Below, piece by piece: positions 59,297-64,000 of a stretch of 64,000 nt of DNA. Position 1 is the stretch's first letter; the number at the start of each line of letters is the position of its first letter. A model generated the notes under the pieces. That model ran no database searches and was not told the DNA's origin. It saw only the letters and a list, made by a program, of their open reading frames with translations. A program made the translations under genes and the position numbers. The stretch spans positions 1 to 64,000 of the forward strand of contig CAKZRR010000053.1 in the NCBI GenBank assembly GCA_937146805.1. The letters run 5' to 3'. The DNA is from an uncultured Owenweeksia sp. (GTDB lineage Bacteria; Bacteroidota; Bacteroidia; Flavobacteriales; Schleiferiaceae).

Positions 59297-61807
59297 ATGC
59301 CCCATTCTATTTTTAAATTTTTAGCGTTTGCAACGCTGTTTTCATTTAGCCATTTAAGTTTGGCGCAAGCCAAAAAAGCCACCCAAATAAAAGGTGTAGT
59401 TACCGGAGAAGATCAAAAACCCATTGCGGGGGTTAAGGTAATGATGGATCCGTATTTCACATTCACCAACAGTGAGGGCGAATACACTTTAGAGATTTTT
59501 AGCGGCAAGCAGCTCACGGTGTTTTTTATTGGATATCCGTATGTTTCAGACACCTCTTTAATAAATATTGATAAGGAGCAAACACTTGAGTTAAATAAGT
59601 CTCTAGTTCTGAATGTCAATGTTTTAAAAGAGACCGAGGTTGTAGATAAAAAAAGTAGATTTGAGCCACGAACTAAGTTAAAAGCTAAAACATTAGAAGG
59701 ATATACAGGCCCGGGATCAGTAGTGGAAGCGTTGATAAAATCGTTGCCTGGTGTAGCTAGTAATAATGAATTGAGCTCACAGTATTCAGTACGTGGAGGT
59801 AGCTTTGATGAGAACTTGGTGTACGTAAATGGCATTCAAGTATATCGTCCTTTTTTGGTGAGCAATGGGCAGCAAGAGGGTTTGAGTTTTGTGAACTCGG
59901 CTATGGTTCAAAATGTTGATTTTTCGGCAGGGGGTTATGAGGCGCGATATGGAGATAAAATGTCTTCGGTGTTGGATATAACTTACCGTCAGCCTAAGGA
60001 GTTTGGTTTGTCTTTGGAAGGATCCATGTTGGGCGGAGCCCTTACCTACGAAGATTTATTACTTAAGAAGCGTTTGTCGGTATTGGTTGGTGGTAGATAC
60101 CGTAGCAACCAACTTTTATTGGGATCTTTAGATACGGAGGCCGATTTCAGACCACGTTTTAGTGATATTCAAGCCTACTTAACCTATTATCTTACAGATG
60201 AATGGGAGGTGAGTTTTTTAGGTAACTATAGTCAAAATTTGTACGAAGTAGTGCCTACCACACGTACTACCGATTTTGGAACCTTTCAAGAAGCCTTGCG
60301 TTTAACAGTTTATTTTGATGGCAAGGAAGATTACGATTTTGCTACCAAATTTGGTGCTTTAAGTGCTGTTAATCGTCCTAACGAAAATTTGGAGTTACGT
60401 TATACAACCTCGGTTTTTCAAACTACGGAGCAGGAGTACTTTGACTTGATTGGCGCTTACAGCTTAGGCGAAATTAACAGCAATTTAGGTTCAGATGAGT
60501 TTGGAGAAATTTCCTTTGTTCGTGGAATTGGTGGTTTTCAAAATTACGCACGTAATAATTTAGATGCCATTGTAACCAACTTTGCCTTTGATGGTTTGTA
60601 CGATAAGAATAAAGTAACCTGGCGCTGGGGCTTAAAGTATCAATACGAAGATATTATTGACCAGTATAAGGAATGGGAGCTGATTGACTCTGCAGGTTAT
60701 AGTGTGCCGCATTCCAGTTCATATAGTTTAGATGGATATTTGCCAACTGACACTACCCCATCAGGTGTTATACTAGGAGGATTAGTTTTTGGTTCTTTAG
60801 ATACAAGCCAAACAGATTTTAACCTGTTTGAAAGCTATGATAGTCGCGCTTCCGTGGCATCTTCTCGCATTGAGGCTTATGCCGAACGATCTAAACTTTA
60901 TGAGTTTGGCGAACACGATTTGTATCTAAACCTGGGTTTACGCGGCCACTATTGGACATTTAATAAACAAACGGTGGTAAGCCCAAGGGCTAGTGTAAGT
61001 TGGAAACCAGACATTAAAAAAGACATGGTTTTTAGATTTGCTACTGGTTTGTATTATCAACCCCCTTTTTACCGCGAAATGCGAAAAATTGAAGGAGGTA
61101 TCAATAAGGATATTGAAGCGCAACGCTCAATACATTTTGTGTTGGCCAACGATTACCAATTGCGCTTATGGAGTAGGCAATTTAAAATGGTAACCGAGGT
61201 GTTTTACAAAAAGTACGATAATCTGATACCTTACGATATGGATAATGTTCGTTTGCGGTATTCGGCTGAGAACAACTCAAAAGGTTTTGCTACAGGTATT
61301 GATTATCGGATAAACGGAGAGTTTGTAAAGGGGGTAGATAGTTGGTTTAGCCTTTCGGTACTTACGGTGCAGGAAGATATTGCCGGAGATGGAGCGGGTT
61401 ACTTACCCCGGCCTACAGATCAGCGCTTTAGCGCCAAAGTATTTTTCCAAGATTACTTGCCGCGCGACCCTACCTTTAGGGTGAGCCTTACTGGAAGTTA
61501 CGCCACGGGTTTGCCTTTTGGTCCGCCACAAGCTAGCCCAGCCGAAAAGGACTTTAGAATTCCGGCTTACAGAAGAGTAGATATAGGCTTTTCTAAAATA
61601 TTGAAATTAGAAGGTAAAACCTATGATTCTAAGTTCTTAAATCAGTTTAGAACACTGTATATAAGCTTAGAAGTTTTTAACCTATTGGCGATTAATAATA
61701 CGGTGAGTTACCTATGGGTTCGCGATATTTCAACTTCTCGCCAATACGGTGTGCCCAACTTTTTAACGGGGCGTTTACTCAACATAAAAGTGGTGGCTAA
61801 GTTTTAA
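59297..61807 (+). CDS. TonB-dependent receptor with carboxypeptidase-like domain
   Basis: An 836-residue outer-membrane receptor. Signal peptide MPHSIFKFLAFATLFSFSHLSLAQ; CarboxypepD_reg-like domain about residues 30-110 (QIKGVVTGEDQKPIAGVKVMM); plug domain near 115-220 with LIKSLPGVASNNELSSQYSVRGGSFDENLVYVNGIQVYRPF; then a 22-strand-type barrel ending SRQYGVPNFLTGRLLNIKVVAKF, with the terminal phenylalanine of barrel proteins. It imports an unknown substrate using TonB energy. No SusD-like partner is adjacent. The ATG at 59297 is preferred; an upstream TTG at 59279 is in frame. Confidence 0.9.
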   Translation: MPHSIFKFLAFATLFSFSHLSLAQAKKATQIKGVVTGEDQKPIAGVKVMMDPYFTFTNSEGEYTLEIFSGKQLTVFFIGYPYVSDTSLINIDKEQTLELNKSLVLNVNVLKETEVVDKKSRFEPRTKLKAKTLEGYTGPGSVVEALIKSLPGVASNNELSSQYSVRGGSFDENLVYVNGIQVYRPFLVSNGQQEGLSFVNSAMVQNVDFSAGGYEARYGDKMSSVLDITYRQPKEFGLSLEGSMLGGALTYEDLLLKKRLSVLVGGRYRSNQLLLGSLDTEADFRPRFSDIQAYLTYYLTDEWEVSFLGNYSQNLYEVVPTTRTTDFGTFQEALRLTVYFDGKEDYDFATKFGALSAVNRPNENLELRYTTSVFQTTEQEYFDLIGAYSLGEINSNLGSDEFGEISFVRGIGGFQNYARNNLDAIVTNFAFDGLYDKNKVTWRWGLKYQYEDIIDQYKEWELIDSAGYSVPHSSSYSLDGYLPTDTTPSGVILGGLVFGSLDTSQTDFNLFESYDSRASVASSRIEAYAERSKLYEFGEHDLYLNLGLRGHYWTFNKQTVVSPRASVSWKPDIKKDMVFRFATGLYYQPPFYREMRKIEGGINKDIEAQRSIHFVLANDYQLRLWSRQFKMVTEVFYKKYDNLIPYDMDNVRLRYSAENNSKGFATGIDYRINGEFVKGVDSWFSLSVLTVQEDIAGDGAGYLPRPTDQRFSAKVFFQDYLPRDPTFRVSLTGSYATGLPFGPPQASPAEKDFRIPAYRRVDIGFSKILKLEGKTYDSKFLNQFRTLYISLEVFNLLAINNTVSYLWVRDISTSRQYGVPNFLTGRLLNIKVVAKF

Positions 61808-61831
61808 AGACTTAGAATTAATAATTCTAAG

Positions 61832-62458
61832 ATGAAAAGATTACTGACCTTAATATTTGTTTCTACCTTTTTAACCTCTTGCATAAGCCAGGATGAGGAA
61901 AGTGTGGCTACTCCAAATGAACAGCAGCGAAAGGCTAAAGGTTCGTTAGTAATTGAAGCCGTAAGTAACCTGAGTGAACCCTTTTTTATTTCTGAAATAG
62001 AACAGCTTCAATTTACTTCTGGTGGTGTACAATCGGTTAATAATAATGAGTACTGTGATACCGTAAGCAAAGGCTTTTTTGGGTCATATTACTTGATAAA
62101 CCGAGATTTCGAAGATAAAAACGGAATACCTGTTGGAGGAACAATTATAGTTCATGCTTTAGATAAAATGAAAGGTTGGAAAGCGAATGATACCACCCAA
62201 ACAATTTGGAAGATTAACCTAAAATCGGATGTTATATCAGTCTGGGATTCAATTCATGTCGGTTTGACCCGAAACGAAATTGAAAATTTCAATCATATTA
62301 ATAATGGCCTCTGCATTAAGAAAGGTGATGCTTGTTACTACTGTGACTTTAACAATTTCTCGGTAGTTTACATCTTTGAAAGTGATACACTAAAAGAAAT
62401 TACCATAACTCGTGAATGTGGAGAGAATAAAGTAGAAGCTCAAATTGGAAACCACTAA
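61832..62458 (+). CDS. Lipoprotein, unknown function
   Basis: A 208-residue protein with a lipoprotein signal (MKRLLTLIFVSTFLTSC, lipidation at Cys17). The mature part has SNLSEPFFISEIEQLQFTSGG, EYCDTVSKGFFGSYYLINRDFE, and a cysteine cluster CIKKGDACYYCDF that could hold a metal or disulfides. No family recognised. It lies 24 bases after the TonB receptor gene and may be transcribed with it. Confidence 0.7.
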   Translation: MKRLLTLIFVSTFLTSCISQDEESVATPNEQQRKAKGSLVIEAVSNLSEPFFISEIEQLQFTSGGVQSVNNNEYCDTVSKGFFGSYYLINRDFEDKNGIPVGGTIIVHALDKMKGWKANDTTQTIWKINLKSDVISVWDSIHVGLTRNEIENFNHINNGLCIKKGDACYYCDFNNFSVVYIFESDTLKEITITRECGENKVEAQIGNH

Positions 62459-62499
62459 AAAGACGCTTTTAAAAAGTCTCAAAAAATTACCTTAGCACC

Positions 62500-63027
62500 A
62501 TGAAAAAACGCCTATCCTTATTAGCAGTTGGTTTTTTAATGCTGCTAAATGCTTGCCAATCCAATACTAATACTTCCGGTTCCGATACTTCGCGTACTAC
62601 AGAACACGATTCTATTGCCGCTAAGTTTCACAATCACAATGGCTTAATAAATGATTTTGAGCAAGTTTTTAATGCAGCACAAACCGACTCGCTGCAAAGT
62701 GCCTTAGAAGGAATTAAAAACCAAGGAAAAATTGTTTTGGCCCTAGCCACAGTAGATAGTATTGCCCCCTATAGGGATATTGTGAAATTCGCTACCGATT
62801 TAGGCAACCGTTGGGGTTTAGGAGACAGCACCGAAAACAATGGTGTGCTAATTGTTTTTAGCGAAAGCTTGGCGCAGGTAGCCATTGTGAGTGGGGTAGG
62901 AGTTCAAATTGTGTATTCCGATACCTTCTGCGAAAGCGTGATACAAGGCAGCATGGTCCCCCAATTTGTGAATGGACATTATACTCAGGGAATATTAGAT
63001 GGTATTGCCGCTATAGGTACAAAGTAG
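62500..63027 (+). CDS. TPM domain-containing lipoprotein
   Basis: A 175-residue TPM-domain protein. The lipoprotein signal is MKKRLSLLAVGFLMLLNAC (Cys19), then a serine/threonine-rich linker (SNTNTSGSDTSRTTEHDS). The TPM (YgcG-like) domain has LINDFEQVFNAAQTDSLQSALEGI, ATVDSIAPYRDIVKFATDLGNRWGLG and NNGVLIVFSESLAQVAIVSGVGVQIVYS. TPM proteins may be phosphatases or chaperone-like factors of the envelope, but function is mostly unknown. The domain here is at the C-terminal end, with no membrane helix after it. Confidence 0.85.
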   Translation: MKKRLSLLAVGFLMLLNACQSNTNTSGSDTSRTTEHDSIAAKFHNHNGLINDFEQVFNAAQTDSLQSALEGIKNQGKIVLALATVDSIAPYRDIVKFATDLGNRWGLGDSTENNGVLIVFSESLAQVAIVSGVGVQIVYSDTFCESVIQGSMVPQFVNGHYTQGILDGIAAIGTK

Positions 63028-63059
63028 CCGGTTTTTAGCCCCACTTTCGTGGGATGTAT

Positions 63060-64000
63060 TTAGCCTTCCGTTACGGCATATTCCAAAATTTGAAGTTTAG
63101 GGTAAAAAGGCTTCACCGCATGTAATCCCAACTCCGTTTCTGCCACTTGTATGGCTTGCTCTTCGTTGGCCAAGTTATCAAAATGTGCGGCTGCCAACAG
63201 TAATTCACTTTTAGGAATTAGTCCAACTAACTCACTGCCGTTAAGTTCAATACCTAGTTTAAAGGCTTCAGTTTTAACAGCTAAATACACTTCAATTAAG
63301 TGCGTTTCGTTCAAATTACAAAGGTTAAAACTTACTTGGTAGCAATCAAAATCTTTAATATACCAGCCAATGGCTTTTACACTTTTTAGTTTTCCTGGTT
63401 GTCCATTTGCTCCTGACTCCCGCAGTATTCTTGCTATTTTTTGAGCTGCTTTTAAACTTCCAGCCTTTAAATTAACATTGTAGGCCACCAAAAGGTTACG
63501 CGCTCCCAAAGTGGTAATTCCACTGCGTTTCCAGTTTTCGGCTGGGCCAAAGTCGGGTGGTAGTTTCAATAACTTTTCCGGCAACGATTCGTATTCTCCT
63601 TTGCGCAAAAAAGCCAAGTTCTTTCGTTCAAAGTGTAAAGCATTGTATTCGTACAAATAGCCTGGTATATTAAGCTCAATAGCTAGGCGGTGACTCAAGC
63701 GCATTGCCAAATCTATACATCCATTCATACTTATTCCGCTAATGGGGATAATGGGACAAACATCTACCAAACCTTGGCGAGGATGGGCTCCGTTGTGTTG
63801 CGACATATCTAAAAGTTGCAGGCTCTTTTCATATAAATTAAAAAGAGCTTGTAGTACAGCTTCAGGCGGTCCCACAAGGGTAAACACTGTTCGGTTGGCA
63901 TCCATGCCCGTATCTATATGAAGTAGGGAAACATCTGCCACCGAGCGAATACTGCTGGCAAGTAGTGCAATGTGTTCGGTATTTCTACCTTCACTTACGT
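63060..64000 (-). CDS. ftcD: Glutamate formimidoyltransferase (partial, runs off the window)
   Basis: The C-terminal part of a formiminotransferase, which passes the formimino group from formiminoglutamate to tetrahydrofolate in histidine breakdown. The reading frame runs through the window edge: codons upstream of the internal GTG at 63941 read NVSEGRN, the family's N-terminal signature, so the gene start lies beyond 64000. Visible landmarks are DTGMDANRTVFTLVG, HNGAHPRQGLVDVCPIIPISG (the catalytic His region), LYEYNALHFERKNLAFLRKGEYE, PDFGP and LGARNLLVAYNVNL. No cyclodeaminase domain is fused at the C-terminus. The other hut genes may lie beyond the edge. Confidence 0.93.
   Translation of the reverse strand, partial: VSEGRNTEHIALLASSIRSVADVSLLHIDTGMDANRTVFTLVGPPEAVLQALFNLYEKSLQLLDMSQHNGAHPRQGLVDVCPIIPISGISMNGCIDLAMRLSHRLAIELNIPGYLYEYNALHFERKNLAFLRKGEYESLPEKLLKLPPDFGPAENWKRSGITTLGARNLLVAYNVNLKAGSLKAAQKIARILRESGANGQPGKLKSVKAIGWYIKDFDCYQVSFNLCNLNETHLIEVYLAVKTEAFKLGIELNGSELVGLIPKSELLLAAAHFDNLANEEQAIQVAETELGLHAVKPFYPKLQILEYAVTEG

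Noticed and set aside
1-64000. CRISPR arrays, tRNA or rRNA genes, defence systems, prophage genes
   Set aside because: I looked for regularly spaced repeats, cloverleaf-like sequences, nucleases or helicases in defence-type pairs, and phage structural genes, and saw none that could be supported.

Overview
The window looks like a chromosomal segment of a Bacteroidota bacterium, most likely order Flavobacteriales. The pointers are: five secreted proteins ending in a type IX secretion (T9SS) C-terminal sorting domain; repeated TAnnTTTG promoter elements; AT-rich intergenic DNA; BshC (bacillithiol synthesis); a SusC-like TonB receptor fused to a carboxypeptidase-like domain; RNase Y beside ZapA with a 6S-like RNA between them; and a ParE/ParC pair of the Bacteroidota type. 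I cannot name the genus. I saw no rRNA, tRNA, CRISPR array, transposase or phage gene.

Layout. 0.2-4.8 kb: uracil-DNA glycosylase, mtaB, a TPR histidine kinase, yjdM. 5.0-8.1 kb: a coupled pair of secreted/outer-membrane proteins of unknown role. 8.1-12.3 kb: sulfotransferase, RhlE-type helicase, an MtfA-like peptidase overlapping a DUF4442 gene, and a T9SS protein. 12.4-16.6 kb: sucD with a strong terminator, a candidate small RNA, queE, a phosphoribosyltransferase, bshC. 16.6-20.3 kb: a T9SS protein and a dipeptidyl-peptidase III lipoprotein. 20.3-23.6 kb: an accessory islet of four minus-strand genes (two lipoproteins, a membrane protein, a TPR protein). It is bounded by two nearly identical hairpin terminators in inverted orientation and contains a 62-bp direct repeat at the 3' ends of two unrelated genes plus long palindromes. 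23.7-31.1 kb: a T9SS protein, a FabG-type reductase, a VWA-like membrane protein, prohibitin, pepD, HMG-CoA lyase. 31.3-31.7 kb: two 49-codon ORFs followed by a clear terminator. 31.7-36 kb: DCC protein, trmL, an Rrf2 regulator, a DUF4919 gene split by a frameshift in a 10-base homopolymer, and a choice-of-anchor T9SS protein. 36.3-46.6 kb: aconitase, ychF, parE, a small membrane gene, parC, and a T9SS protein. 46.7-54.2 kb: a glycan assembly cluster (acyltransferase, five glycosyltransferases, Wzx-type flippase). 54.3-56.7 kb: rny, 6S RNA, zapA and a coiled-coil gene. 56.8-64 kb: M23 peptidase, carboxypeptidase-regulatory protein, TonB receptor, two lipoproteins, and ftcD cut by the window edge.

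Most of the window is core metabolism and envelope biology: TCA enzymes (SucD, aconitase), tRNA modification (MtaB, QueE, TrmL), chromosome decatenation (ParE/ParC), division (ZapA), RNA decay (RNase Y), and export to the surface. The parts that best repay a second look are the 20.3-23.6 kb islet with its cassette-like repeats, the promoter-plus-hairpin transcript before queE, the pair of small ORFs at 31.3-31.65 kb, the homopolymer frameshift at 33.58 kb, and the coiled-coil-zapA-6S-rny arrangement.
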